64,000 nucleotides of DNA from Lentzea sp. NBRC 102530 (GTDB lineage: Bacteria; Actinomycetota; Actinomycetes; Mycobacteriales; Pseudonocardiaceae). Positions 1-8,134 of this stretch are shown here, piece by piece. The notes under the pieces were generated by a model. That model was not told the DNA's origin. It was given only the letters and a program-made list of their open reading frames with translations, and made no database searches. Made by a program: the position numbers and the translations under genes. Location: the NCBI RefSeq assembly GCF_030269365.1, contig NZ_BSTF01000006.1, positions 248,001 through 312,000 on the forward strand, read 5' to 3'. How positions within the stretch are numbered: the first letter of the stretch is position 1; each line of letters begins with the position of its first letter.

Positions 1-127
1 CGCTGATGCCGGCGCGGTCGGCGAGTTCGCCGCGGCGCAGGCCGGGGGTGCGGCGGCGTTCGGTGGTCGGGGGAGTGGTGGCTTCGCGGCGGGCGCGCAG
101 GAAGCGGCCCAGGGCGTTGTCGGCCAT
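1..127 (-). CDS. XRE-family helix-turn-helix regulator (5' part only)
   Basis: Reading leftward from an ATG at 127-125 gives a protein beginning MADNALGRFLRARRE and continuing with a Pro/Thr-rich stretch and RTPGLRRGELADRAGIS at the window edge. This is the usual N-terminus of actinobacterial XRE regulators of the MmyB-like type (HTH followed by a ligand-binding domain); only about 42 residues are in the window, so the C-terminal domain is unseen. It is transcribed away from the aldo/keto reductase at 357, which makes that reductase a plausible target, but no clear operator is visible in the 229-base gap. Confidence 0.75.
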   Translation of the reverse strand, partial: MADNALGRFLRARREATTPPTTERRRTPGLRRGELADRAGIS

Positions 128-356
128 GGCGGGTGAGCTTAGGGCTCGTTCCCCGGGGCGTTTCAGACCGGTTTGCGCCACACCTAGCGGCGTTGCGGAA
201 GCACTCGACCTGTTCGTCACCGGCACACCGCGTTCCCGGCGCGGGACTCCCACCCGTCCGGTCCGGATCGCGAACTCCGGTGCGCGGCCGTCTCCGGCCA
301 GAGGGGCCCTGAGCGGGTCTCCCTGGACCGCCGTGGGTGCGGCGATGCTGTCGATC

Positions 357-1289
357 ATGCGATACCGACTGTTCGGGCAGACCGGCCTGCGTGTCTCGGA
401 GTTGTTGCTGGGCACGATGACGTTGCGTTCGGAGGAGGTGGCGCGGCCGGTGGTCGACGCGTACGCCGATGCCGGGGGGAACTTCCTCGACACCGCCTCG
501 GCCTACGGCGAGAGCGAGGAGGTGCTGGGCGCGGTGCTGGGGCGGCGGGACCGGTTCGTGGTGGCGACGAAGTACTCGTTGTCGCGCGACCCCGGTGATC
601 CGAACGCGGGTGGGAACCACCGCAAGAACCTGGTGGGGTCGTTGGAGCGGTCGTTGCGGCGGTTGCGCACGGACTACGTCGACGTGCTGTGGGTGCACGT
701 GTGGGACCGGCACACGCCGGTCGAGGAGACGATGCGGGCGTTGGACGACGTGGTGCGGGCGGGGAAGGTGCTCTACGTCGGGGTGTCGGACGCGCCGGCG
801 TGGGTCGTGGCGCGGGCGAACACGCTGGCCGAGTGGCGGGGCTGGTCGGCTTTCGCCGGTCTGCAGGTGCCGTACAGCCTGGTGTGGCGGGACGTGGAGC
901 GGGAGTTGCTGCCGATGGCGTCGGCGCTGGGGCTGACGGTGGCGGCGTGGGCTCCGCTGGCCGCGGGGAAGTTGGCCGGTGGCACGCAGCGGTCCGGGCG
1001 GCTGTCGGAGCGGGAGGCGGCCGTGGCGGGGGCGGTGCGGGAGGTCGCCGGGGAACTGGGGGTGACGCCGGCGCAGGTCGCGTTGGCGTGGGTGCGCGGC
1101 AAGGGGGCGCTGCCGTTGGTGGGCGCGCGGACGCCGGAGCAGGTGCTGGACTGCCTGGGCGAGGTGGTGTTGCCGCCGGAAGCGGTCGCGCGCCTGGAGG
1201 CGGCGGCCCCGTTCGTGCGGGGCTTTCCGGCGGACTTCGTCGACGAGTGCGAGCCCGTCGCGTTCGGGGACGGCCTGGTGGTCAGGTGA
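357..1289 (+). CDS. aldo/keto reductase
   Basis: A 310-residue NADPH-dependent aldo/keto reductase, a cytosolic TIM-barrel enzyme reducing carbonyl substrates. It starts MRYRLFGQTGLRVSEL, typical of the family, and shows the catalytic set: Asp and Tyr in DTASAYGESEEVLG, Lys in VATKY and His in LWVHVWD, followed by the cofactor-binding PLVGARTPEQV near the C-terminus. The frame is open far upstream, but homology begins at the ATG at 357; ATG 345 is the only close alternative. It lies divergent to an XRE regulator and its 3' end overlaps the convergent DUF5703 gene by eight bases. Substrate cannot be inferred. Confidence 0.9.
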   Translation: MRYRLFGQTGLRVSELLLGTMTLRSEEVARPVVDAYADAGGNFLDTASAYGESEEVLGAVLGRRDRFVVATKYSLSRDPGDPNAGGNHRKNLVGSLERSLRRLRTDYVDVLWVHVWDRHTPVEETMRALDDVVRAGKVLYVGVSDAPAWVVARANTLAEWRGWSAFAGLQVPYSLVWRDVERELLPMASALGLTVAAWAPLAAGKLAGGTQRSGRLSEREAAVAGAVREVAGELGVTPAQVALAWVRGKGALPLVGARTPEQVLDCLGEVVLPPEAVARLEAAAPFVRGFPADFVDECEPVAFGDGLVVR

Positions 1290-1494
1290 TGAGGCCTGGC
1301 ACCAGGGCGGGCTGGACCTTGCGGCGCAGCCACATCTTGCGGGAGCCGTCGCTGTAGAGCAGCGTGCGCGACAGTTCCCAGCCGGAGAACTCGGCCTGGA
1401 TGGCCAGCTGCGTGGTCGCGGCGCGGCGGGAGACACCGGGCGGCAGGCGCAGTGGCCTGTACTCCCAGTCTCCGTCGATCACCCCTTCGGTCAT
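1282..1494 (-). CDS. DUF5703 family small protein
   Basis: A 70-residue protein with WEYRPLRLPPGVSRRAA, WELSRTLLYSDGSRKMWLRRK, the compact pattern of the actinobacterial DUF5703 family. Function is unknown. Its ATG overlaps the stop of the upstream lipoprotein gene by four bases (ATGA), so the two are co-translated. The 3' end runs into the convergent aldo/keto reductase gene. The larger open frame that contains it continues far upstream but only these last 70 codons look like protein; the rest is the complement of the lipoprotein gene. Confidence 0.8.
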   Translation of the reverse strand: MTEGVIDGDWEYRPLRLPPGVSRRAATTQLAIQAEFSGWELSRTLLYSDGSRKMWLRRKVQPALVPGLIT

Positions 1495-2147
1495 GGCGAG
1501 ATCACCTGTATCCCTCCGTTGTCGCCGGACGTCACGGTGACCCGTCCGGATTCCTGGTCGACGCTGACGGTGTTGGGTTGGCGCACGGTGGGGAACCGGT
1601 ACTTCTCGGCGGGTTCTCCACCGGCGACGTTGAGTCCGACCACCTCGTTGCGCTCGGTGAGGGTGATCCACGCGATGTCGCGCTTGGCGTCGTAGGCGAT
1701 GCCGTACGGGGTGCCGGGCATGGGGTAGCGCTGGCGCATGATCAGCGGGTTGATCGAGAACGCGATGAACTCGCCGCCGCGGGTGTCGACGACGAGCAGG
1801 CGGCCGTAGCGGTCGGGGACGCCGTTGGTGGCGCCGTCGCCCGCGCGCAGGCCGGCGCCGCGGGTTTCGGCGCCCTTGTCGTCGGTGGTCATCTCGAAGA
1901 CGGCGCTGCGGAGGCGGTCGAGTTCGACGTTGCGGCCGTTGACCTGGAACTTCAGCGTGGTGTCGCCCTCGGTGAACGTGCCGCCGGGGGTGATCTCGCC
2001 GGGCGGGGTGGCGTTCTGGGCGGGGGAGTGGGCCGGTTTGGCGGCTTCGAGGGTTTCCGCGACCTGCAGCGGGTCCTGTGACCCCTCGCTCTGGCCGCAC
2101 GCTGTCAGCGTGGCGGTGGTCAGGATCAGAGCAGCGAGCCGGCGCAA
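1491..2147 (-). CDS. secreted lipoprotein, beta-propeller-like
   Basis: A 218-residue lipoprotein. Start chosen at TTG 2147-2145, because a strong GGAGGA (2155-2160) lies eight bases upstream and the signal peptide LRRLAALILTTATLTAC begins there, ending in the lipobox LTAC. After a Pro/Gly-rich linker the mature part has repeated blade-like segments (DRYGRLLVVDTRGGEF, YGIAYDAKRDIAWITLTERN, NTVSVDQESGRVTVTSGDN) resembling YncE-type beta-propellers. It is probably anchored on the outer face of the membrane. No enzymatic motif is visible. It is the first gene of a two-gene operon with DUF5703. Confidence 0.8.
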   Translation of the reverse strand: MRRLAALILTTATLTACGQSEGSQDPLQVAETLEAAKPAHSPAQNATPPGEITPGGTFTEGDTTLKFQVNGRNVELDRLRSAVFEMTTDDKGAETRGAGLRAGDGATNGVPDRYGRLLVVDTRGGEFIAFSINPLIMRQRYPMPGTPYGIAYDAKRDIAWITLTERNEVVGLNVAGGEPAEKYRFPTVRQPNTVSVDQESGRVTVTSGDNGGIQVISP

Positions 2148-2328
2148 GATCGGGTCCTCCTGTGGAACGTGGTGGTCTCCAGCATCCCTGACGTTCGCTT
2201 CGAGGTCACGCAAGGGGTAGGCGGAAACCCCGTTCGGCCGCCTGCTGGCGGTTCTCTCTATAGCTTCAGTGTAGACCAAAACTATTGCTCGTTCCACACC
2301 CCCTCGACCACACGAACCAAAACACAAA

Positions 2329-2365
2329 GAAGAGGGCCGCCTCGGCGAGCGTGGCGGCCCTCTTC
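2329..2365 (-). terminator. intrinsic terminator after aldo/keto reductase
   Basis: A perfect 13-bp inverted repeat (GAAGAGGGCCGCC at 2329-2341 and its complement at 2353-2365) with an 11-base loop lies 15 bases beyond the stop of the minus-strand gene ending at 2380. On the minus strand it is followed by a T-rich tract (TTTGTGTTTTGG). The remaining stretch 2148-2328 is the 5' region of the lipoprotein gene and is noticeably AT-richer. Confidence 0.85.
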
Positions 2366-2379
2366 GATGAAGTGGCAGG

Positions 2380-3345
2380 TCAGGGCATCGGGCGTTCGGG
2401 GTAGGCGAGCTCGATGGCGCTGACGTCGTCGAGTGCGGCGCGGATGGCCGGGGGCAGGGTGAGCGCTTCGGCTTCCAGGGACGCGATGAGCTGGTTGGTG
2501 TCGCGGGCGCCGACGACGGGGGCGACGACGCCGGGCCGGTCGCGGACCCAGGCGAGGGCGACGCACAGGGCGGAGGTGCCGAGGCCTTCGGCGGCGGTGG
2601 CGACGGCCTGGACGATGCGGGCGGCGCGTTCGTTGCGGTGTTGTTCGACGTAACCGGCGAAGTGGGCGGAGGCGCCGCGGGAGTCGGGCGGGGTGCCGTT
2701 GCGGTACTTGCCGGTGAGGACGCCGCGGCCCAGTGGTGCCCACGGGAGCAGGCCGAGGCCGTGGTGCAGGGCGGCGGGGGCGACTTCGCGTTCGATGCCG
2801 CGTTCGAGCAGGGAGTACTCGACCTGGGTGGAGATGAGGGGGTAGGTCGTGGGGGTCATGGCGGCGGTGGCGAGTTGCCAGCCGCTGTAGTTGGAGATGC
2901 CGGCGTAGCGGACTTTGCCGGAGCTGATGGCGAGGTCCAGTGCGGACAGTGATTCCTCGATGGGAACGCCGGCGTCCCAGGCGTGCAGTTGCCAGAGGTC
3001 GATGTGGTCGGCGCCGAGGCGGCGCAGCGATCCGTCCAAGGCGGACAGCAGGGCGCCTCGGGAGGCTCCTCCGCCGAAGGGGCCTTCGGTGCGGCGGGCG
3101 GTGGCTTTGGTGGCGAGGACGAGTTCGTCGCGGGGGACGATCTCGCCGAGGAGGGTGCCGAGGATGCGTTCCGCTTCGCCGTCGGAGTAGACGTCGGCGG
3201 TGTCGACGAGGGTGCCGCCGGCGTCGGCGAAGGCCATGAGCTGGGTGGCGGCCTCGTCCGCGTCGGTGTCGCGTCCCCACGTCATCGTGCCCAGTGCCGT
3301 CCTGGACACGCGGAGGCCGCTGCGGCCGAGGTATCGCTGTTCCAC
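2380..3345 (-). CDS. aldo/keto reductase
   Basis: A 321-residue aldo/keto reductase, only distantly similar to the one at 357. It starts MEQRYLGRSGLRVSRTALG and carries the family's catalytic residues: Asp/Tyr in DTADVYSDGEAERILG, Lys in LATKAT and His in LWQLHAWD, with APVVGARDTNQL at the cofactor site. The start is GTG 3345-3343; a -10 hexamer TAGCAT at 3358-3353 ends seven bases before it, so the mRNA is probably leaderless. The gene faces away from the F420 oxidoreductase at 3418, and the two promoters share about 70 bases. Confidence 0.92.
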   Translation of the reverse strand: MEQRYLGRSGLRVSRTALGTMTWGRDTDADEAATQLMAFADAGGTLVDTADVYSDGEAERILGTLLGEIVPRDELVLATKATARRTEGPFGGGASRGALLSALDGSLRRLGADHIDLWQLHAWDAGVPIEESLSALDLAISSGKVRYAGISNYSGWQLATAAMTPTTYPLISTQVEYSLLERGIEREVAPAALHHGLGLLPWAPLGRGVLTGKYRNGTPPDSRGASAHFAGYVEQHRNERAARIVQAVATAAEGLGTSALCVALAWVRDRPGVVAPVVGARDTNQLIASLEAEALTLPPAIRAALDDVSAIELAYPERPMP

Positions 3346-3417
3346 GTGCGCGATGCTAAGGGGTGATCATCGTGTGAGCCTGGCAATCGGTGTTACTGAC
3401 CGGTAGGGTCACGGTTC
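3346..3417. promoter_or_regulatory. divergent leaderless promoter pair
   Basis: Two -10 hexamers face outward: TAGCAT on the minus strand (3358-3353), seven bases before GTG 3345, and TAGGGT on the plus strand (3404-3409), eight bases before GTG 3418. No Shine-Dalgarno sequence precedes either start. This is the geometry of leaderless transcription in actinobacteria. Confidence 0.6.
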
Positions 3418-4467
3418 GTGAAGCTCGGATTGAACCTCGGATACTGGGGCGCCGGCAACGACGCCGCGAACCTTGAGCTGGCCAAAGAGGCCGACCGTCT
3501 CGGCTTTTCGGTGGTGTGGGCCGCGGAGGCCTACGGCTCCGACGCGCCGACGGTGCTCGCGTGGGTGGCCGCGCAGACCGAACGCATCGACGTGGGTAGC
3601 GCGATCTTCCAGATCCCGGCGCGGACGCCGGCGATGGCCGCGATGACCGGGGCCACTTTGGACACGTTGTCGGGTGGCCGGTTCCGGATGGGGCTGGGTG
3701 TGTCGGGTCCGCAGGTGTCGGAGGGCTGGCACGGTGTGCGGTTCGACAAGCCGCTGGCGCGCACGCGGGAGTACGTGGAGATCGTCAAGAAGGCGTTGAC
3801 GCGGGAGAAGCTGCGTTATGAGGGTGAGCACTACACCCTGCCGCTGCCGGACGGTCCGGGTAAGGCGTTGCAGCTGACGGTGCACCCGGTGCGCGACCAG
3901 ATCCCGATCTACCTCGCGGCGGTGGGCCCGAAGAACCTGGAGCTCACAGGTGAGATCGCGGACGGCTGGCTGGCGATCTTCTTCTCGCCGGAGTACTCGG
4001 CGGAGTCGCTGGCGTCGGTGAGGGCCGGGCGGGAGAAGGCCGGCAAGACGATGGAGGGGTTCGACGTCGTGCCGACGGTGCCCTTGATCGTCGGGGACGA
4101 CTGGAAGGCGTGTGCGGACCCGGTGCGCGCGTACACGGCGTTGTACGTGGGCGGCATGGGCAGCCGCAAGCAGAACTTCTACAACAACCTGATGGTGCGG
4201 ATGGGTTTCCCGGCGCAGGCGGAGGAGATCCAGGAGAAGTACCTGGCCCGGGACTACGCGGGTGCGATGGCGGCGATCCCGCTGGAGTTCCTGGACGCGA
4301 CGTCGTTGCTGGGGCCGAAGGAGCGCATAGCAGACAAGATGAAGGCGCTCGCTGCCGCGGGGGTCACCACGCTGTCCGTTTCGCCGATGCTGCAAGATCT
4401 GGAGCAGGGGATCGCGGGCCTTCGCACCGCGGCCGAGGCTCTGGATCTGGCAGGAGTGGGTAGTTGA
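3418..4467 (+). CDS. LLM class F420-dependent oxidoreductase
   Basis: A 349-residue luciferase-like monooxygenase-fold enzyme of the F420-dependent class, as in mycobacterial proteins that use reduced deazaflavin F420. It begins [15 protein letters not shown], has the barrel signature [21 protein letters not shown], the [19 protein letters not shown] loop and [21 protein letters not shown] typical of the F420 group. Start is GTG 3418, supported by a TAGGGT -10 eight bases upstream. It overlaps the uppP start by four bases (TTGA), so it leads an operon with uppP and the phosphatase at 5301. The substrate is unknown. Confidence 0.9.
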   Translation: MKLGLNLGYWGAGNDAANLELAKEADRLGFSVVWAAEAYGSDAPTVLAWVAAQTERIDVGSAIFQIPARTPAMAAMTGATLDTLSGGRFRMGLGVSGPQVSEGWHGVRFDKPLARTREYVEIVKKALTREKLRYEGEHYTLPLPDGPGKALQLTVHPVRDQIPIYLAAVGPKNLELTGEIADGWLAIFFSPEYSAESLASVRAGREKAGKTMEGFDVVPTVPLIVGDDWKACADPVRAYTALYVGGMGSRKQNFYNNLMVRMGFPAQAEEIQEKYLARDYAGAMAAIPLEFLDATSLLGPKERIADKMKALAAAGVTTLSVSPMLQDLEQGIAGLRTAAEALDLAGVGS

Positions 4468-5291
4468 GCTGGTTGCAGGCTCTTGTCCTCGGACTCGTCC
4501 AAGGACTGACGGAATTCCTGCCGATTTCCAGCAGTGCGCACCTGCGCATCACGTCGACGCTGTTCTTCGGCAACGACGCGGGCGCTTCGTTCACCGCGGT
4601 GATCCAGTTGGGTACCGAGGTGGCGGTGCTGATCTACTTCGCCAAGGACATCGGGCGCTTCATCAGCGCCTGGTTCCGCGGCCTCTTCAGCGCGGAGGCG
4701 CGCAAGGAGAAGGACTACAAGCTCGCGTGGTACGTGATCATCGGTTCCGTGCCGATCTCGGTGCTCGGGTATCTGTTCAAGGACGAGATCCGGACGTCGG
4801 CGCGGAACCTGTGGATCACGGCGACGATGCTGGTGGTGTTCGGTCTGCTGCTGGGTTTGGCGGACCACATGGCGAAGCAGCAGCGTGATCAGTTGCGGAT
4901 GAAGGACGCGATCGGGATGGGGCTGGCGCAGGCGCTGGCGTTGATCCCGGGTGTGTCGCGTTCGGGTGGCACGTTGACGGCGGGGTTGTTCCTGGGTCTG
5001 ACGCGTGAGGCGGCGGCGCGGTATTCGTTCCTGCTGGCGATTCCGGCGGTGTTCGGTGCGGGCTTGTTCTCGATCCCGGACGTGCTGGAGCGCACCGGTG
5101 CGGCCGGGGAGGCGTCGATTCCGCAGATGGTCGTGGCGACGATCATCTCGTTCGTGGTGGGGTACGCGACGATCGCGTGGTTGTTGAAGTACGTGTCGAA
5201 GCATTCCTACTCGGTGTTCGTCTGGTACCGGTTGATGCTGGGCCTGGTGCTGATGGGGCTGCTGTCGATGGGGTTGTTGCAGCCGATCTAA
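4464..5291 (+). CDS. uppP: undecaprenyl-diphosphatase UppP (BacA)
   Basis: A 275-residue multi-pass membrane protein that dephosphorylates undecaprenyl pyrophosphate, recycling the lipid carrier for peptidoglycan synthesis; overproduction gives bacitracin resistance in other bacteria. Both diagnostic motifs are present: [18 protein letters not shown] near the N-terminus and [15 protein letters not shown] in the second half, separated and followed by hydrophobic helices. It starts at TTG 4464, overlapping the stop of the oxidoreductase gene. Length matches the family (265-280). Confidence 0.97.
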   Translation: MSWLQALVLGLVQGLTEFLPISSSAHLRITSTLFFGNDAGASFTAVIQLGTEVAVLIYFAKDIGRFISAWFRGLFSAEARKEKDYKLAWYVIIGSVPISVLGYLFKDEIRTSARNLWITATMLVVFGLLLGLADHMAKQQRDQLRMKDAIGMGLAQALALIPGVSRSGGTLTAGLFLGLTREAAARYSFLLAIPAVFGAGLFSIPDVLERTGAAGEASIPQMVVATIISFVVGYATIAWLLKYVSKHSYSVFVWYRLMLGLVLMGLLSMGLLQPI

Positions 5292-5300
5292 GGTGGGGTC

Positions 5301-5987
5301 GTGGCCACGGTGATCCTGCTTCGACATGCTCGTTCGACCGCCAACGGGTCCGGTGTGCTCGCCGGGCGTTCGTCGGGGGTGGGTTTGGACGAGCGGGGGC
5401 AGGCGCAGGCCCGGACGCTCGTGGGTCGGTTGAAGGACGTGCCGGTCAGCGCGGTGGTGTCGTCTCCTCTGCAGAGGTGTGGGGAGACGTTGGCGCCGTT
5501 GCTGGCCGATCGTTCGTTGGTGGCGGTGACGGAGCCGGATCTGTCCGAGGTGGACTACGGCGCGTGGACCGGTAAGGCGTTGAAGGATCTGTACGACGAG
5601 CCTTTGTGGGCGGTTGTGCAGCAGCACCCTTCCGCCGCTGTTTTTCCTGATGGTGAGGGTCTTGCGCACGTGCAGGCGCGTGCGGTGGCCGCGGTGCGGG
5701 CGCATGATGCGCGGATCGCCGAGGAGCATGGTCCTTCTGCGGTGTGGGTTCTGTGTTCGCACGGTGATGTGATCAAGGCCGTGCTGGCGGATGCTCTGGG
5801 TGTGCATCTGGACGGGTTCCAGCGGATCGTGGTGGACCCGTGTTCCATCTCGGTGGTGCAGTACACGCAGACGCGGCCGTTCGTGTTGCGCACCAATGAC
5901 AACGGCGGGGATCTGTCGGGGGTGGTGCCTGCTGTGAAGGAGGCGCCGTCGTCGGACGCTACCGTGGGTGGCGCGACCGGTGCCTGA
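5301..5987 (+). CDS. histidine phosphatase family protein (MSMEG_4193 type)
   Basis: A 228-residue phosphoglycerate-mutase-like phosphatase. The catalytic RHAR motif stands at the start (VILLRHARSTANG) and the second histidine in CSHGDVIKAVLADALG; SSPLQRCGETLAPL is also typical. It matches the actinobacterial MSMEG_4193-type group, which commonly lies beside uppP. It follows uppP by nine bases, starting at GTG 5301 after AGGTGGGG. Its 3' end overlaps the convergent sigma-factor gene by 29 bases. Substrate unknown. Confidence 0.9.
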   Translation: MATVILLRHARSTANGSGVLAGRSSGVGLDERGQAQARTLVGRLKDVPVSAVVSSPLQRCGETLAPLLADRSLVAVTEPDLSEVDYGAWTGKALKDLYDEPLWAVVQQHPSAAVFPDGEGLAHVQARAVAAVRAHDARIAEEHGPSAVWVLCSHGDVIKAVLADALGVHLDGFQRIVVDPCSISVVQYTQTRPFVLRTNDNGGDLSGVVPAVKEAPSSDATVGGATGA

Positions 5988-7134
5988 GGTAGCGCTGTTC
6001 CGGGACGCTCAGCGTTAGTGCGGCTGCTTTCTCGTATTCCTGGCGGGCTTCGTCGTGTTTTCCTTGCAGGTCGAGGAGATGTGCTTTCACGGCGTGGACG
6101 CGGTGGTGGTCGAGGTCGAGTGTGGACAGTTCTCGTAGTGCTCGGTCGGGGCCGTGGACCATGGCGACGGCGACGATGCGGTTGAGGGTGACCATCGGGC
6201 CGGGTGCGGTGACGGTGAGCAGGTCGTAGAGGCCGAGGATCTCGGTCCAGTCGGTGTCTTCGGCTTTGCCGGCGTCGGCGTGGACGGCCGCGATCGCGGC
6301 CTGCAGCTGGTAGGGGCCGATCTGCTGCGTGGTGAGGGCGTGGTGCACGAGCTGGGTGCCTTCTGCGATCGCTTCGCGGTCCCATTTCGTGCGGTCCTGC
6401 TCGGCGAGGGGGACGAGGGCGCCGTGGGGGTCGGTGCGGGCGGGGCGGCGGGCGTCGGTGAGCAGCATCAGCGCGAGCAGGCCGGTGACCTCGCCTTCCG
6501 GGCGGCGGCGGTGGAGCTGGCGGGTGAGGCGGAGGGCTTCGGCGGTGAGGTCGACGCGTAGCAGGTCGTTGCCGGAGCTGGCGGTGGAGCCCTCGGTGAA
6601 GATCAGGTAGAGCACGTGCAGGACGGCGGTGAGGTCGCGGGGTGGGCGGAACTGGGCGCCGGATTGTTTGATCTTCTGCTTGGCGCGGCTGATGCGCTGG
6701 GCGATGGTGGTTTCGGGGACGAGGAAGGCGCGGGCGATCTCGGCGGTGGTGAGTCCGCCGACGGCGCGCAGTGTCAGGGCTGTCTGTGATGCTGTGGTGA
6801 GGGACTCGTGGCAGCACAGGGCGAGGATCGTGAGGGTGTCGTCCTGTGCGGGTACGGGGTCGGGTGGTGGTGGCGTGAGGGCGATGACCTTGTCCTCGCG
6901 CTGACGGCGTGCGGTGTCGGAGCGGTACTGCTCGATCCAGCGTCGTGAGGCCGCGGTGATGAGCCAGCCCTTGGGGTTGTCCGGGATGCCTTCTGCCGGC
7001 CATTGCTGGGTGGCGGCGAGGAGGGCTTCCTGCACGGCGTCCTCGCAGACGTCGAACTGGCCGTGGCGGCGGACGAGGACGCCGAGGACCTGCGGCGCGA
7101 GGGTGCGCAGCAGGCCCTCGATCTCTCGGTTCAC
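5959..7134 (-). CDS. ECF42-type sigma factor with C-terminal extension
   Basis: A 391-residue sigma-70 family protein. Residues 1-170 carry ECF sigma2 (VCEDAVQEALLAATQQWP, NPKGWLITAASRRWIEQYR) and sigma4 (LTTAEIARAFLVPETTIAQRISRAK); the rest is the long helical extension (VLYLIFTEGST, LLALMLLTDARRPAR, TVTAPGPMVTLNR) that defines the ECF42 group. It has no anti-sigma gene; as usual for ECF42 it is coupled (GTGA overlap, start GTG 7134) to a YCII/DGPF-domain gene upstream. The promoter at 7549-7576 suggests autoregulation. A paralogue lies at 55134. Confidence 0.92.
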   Translation of the reverse strand: MNREIEGLLRTLAPQVLGVLVRRHGQFDVCEDAVQEALLAATQQWPAEGIPDNPKGWLITAASRRWIEQYRSDTARRQREDKVIALTPPPPDPVPAQDDTLTILALCCHESLTTASQTALTLRAVGGLTTAEIARAFLVPETTIAQRISRAKQKIKQSGAQFRPPRDLTAVLHVLYLIFTEGSTASSGNDLLRVDLTAEALRLTRQLHRRRPEGEVTGLLALMLLTDARRPARTDPHGALVPLAEQDRTKWDREAIAEGTQLVHHALTTQQIGPYQLQAAIAAVHADAGKAEDTDWTEILGLYDLLTVTAPGPMVTLNRIVAVAMVHGPDRALRELSTLDLDHHRVHAVKAHLLDLQGKHDEARQEYEKAAALTLSVPEQRYLRHRSRHPR

Positions 7135-7505
7135 GCGCCGTCCAGCATGGACATGTCCCACACGGGCCTGACCTCGATGCCGTCGTTGTGGGCGTCGGGC
7201 AGGGTGGCGGCGTGGGCGATGACCTGGTCGATGGTGTCGGCTTCGACGAGGTAGAAGCCGGCGAGGTACTCCTTGGCCTCGGCGAAGGGCCCGTCGGTGA
7301 CGACGACCTCGCCATTGCGGATGCTGACGCCCTTGCCGGTCTCGGGTCCGGGGAGTCCTTCGCTGACGATGAGCTCGCCGGAGGCGCGGAGCTTGTCGCT
7401 GAGGTCGTAGTGGTCCTGGCCGAACTTCATCTGCTGCTCTTCGGTCAGCTTCTCCCAGGCGGCGCGGGACTTGGGGTTGCTGTAGATGAGGATCAGGTAC
7501 TTCAC
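7131..7505 (-). CDS. YCII/DGPF-domain protein, ECF42 partner
   Basis: A 124-residue YCII-related protein (VKYLILIYSNPK at the N-terminus) including the DGPF signature in VVVTDGPFAEAKEYLAGFYLVEA. These small dimeric alpha/beta-barrel proteins are the standard neighbours of ECF42 sigma factors and are the suspected input or output of that signalling pathway. Start is GTG 7505, with GGAGG five bases upstream. It overlaps the sigma gene by four bases. Mechanism is unknown even for the family. Confidence 0.92.
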   Translation of the reverse strand: MKYLILIYSNPKSRAAWEKLTEEQQMKFGQDHYDLSDKLRASGELIVSEGLPGPETGKGVSIRNGEVVVTDGPFAEAKEYLAGFYLVEADTIDQVIAHAATLPDAHNDGIEVRPVWDMSMLDGA

Positions 7506-7548
7506 GTCGGCCTCCGCTCGTGGCTTGCGAAAGATCTTCTCACCGCCA

Positions 7549-7576
7549 TGTCGAGACCGCGGGTCTTGTTTCGACA
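7549..7576. promoter_or_regulatory. symmetric bidirectional ECF42-type promoter
   Basis: TGTCGA at 7549-7554 and its complement TCGACA at 7571-7576 form an inverted pair. Read rightward, TGTCGA is followed after 17 bases by CGAC (7572-7575); read leftward, TGTCGA (7576-7571) is followed after 17 bases by CGAC (7553-7550). TGTCGA at -35 and CGA(T/C) at -10 is, as I recall, the reported ECF42 target motif. The element can therefore serve both the YCII-sigma operon (minus) and the SnoaL-like gene at 7609 (plus). Confidence 0.65.
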
Positions 7577-7608
7577 CCGGGGTGTCACACCGAGCCGGAG
7601 GTACTGAG

Positions 7609-8058
7609 ATGACCCGCACGCTGACTGTCGACGAGGCCGCGATCCGCGGGCTGTTCACCGAGCACGAGGAGGGCATGCGGTTGCGTGACCCGGCGCGGAT
7701 CGTGGCCCGCTACGCCGGCGACGTGGTGACGGCGACGTTGGCGCCGCCGCTGCGCAACTCGCCGTTGGACGCGCGGGACGTGGAGTCGCTGGCGGGGTGG
7801 ATGGCCGGGTTCGAGGGGCCGATCACCCTGGAGCACCGCGATCTGACGGTCGTGGTGTCGGGGGACGTGGCGTTCGCGCACGGGTTGGCGCGGCTGGCGG
7901 CGGTGCCGGTCGGCTACCCGGAGGGGTTTTCGATGTGGATGCGCACCACGGTGGGGTTCGAGAGGCGTGACGGCCGGTGGCTGGTGACGCACGCGCACGA
8001 CTCGGTGCCGTTCCACATGGAGGGGTCGTTCCTGGCGGCGACGGATCTGGAGCCCTGA
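7609..8058 (+). CDS. SnoaL-like / NTF2-fold protein
   Basis: A 149-residue NTF2-like (ketosteroid isomerase/SnoaL) protein: LFTEHEEGMRLRDPARIVARYAGDVV, LTVVVSGDVAFAHGLARL, WMRTTVGFERRDGRWLVTHAHDSVPF. The last motif is characteristic of small stress or polyketide-cyclase-like proteins. Start at ATG 7609 with CGGAGG nine bases upstream. It is divergent from the YCII-ECF42 operon and shares a symmetric promoter with it, so it is probably part of the same regulon. Enzymatic role unknown. Confidence 0.85.
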   Translation: MTRTLTVDEAAIRGLFTEHEEGMRLRDPARIVARYAGDVVTATLAPPLRNSPLDARDVESLAGWMAGFEGPITLEHRDLTVVVSGDVAFAHGLARLAAVPVGYPEGFSMWMRTTVGFERRDGRWLVTHAHDSVPFHMEGSFLAATDLEP

Positions 8059-8074
8059 CCGTCGGCGGGGGTGT

Positions 8075-8116
8075 GCCGAGGCCCGGACCGTGCAGGGGGT
8101 CGGTCCGGGCCTCGGC
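8075..8116. terminator. bidirectional hairpin terminator
   Basis: A perfect 16-bp stem (GCCGAGGCCCGGACCG at 8075-8090, complement at 8101-8116) with a 10-base loop lies between the converging SnoaL-like and M4 protease genes and can stop transcription from both sides. Confidence 0.85.
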
Positions 8117-8134
8117 GCTTTACCGGCGGCGGAG

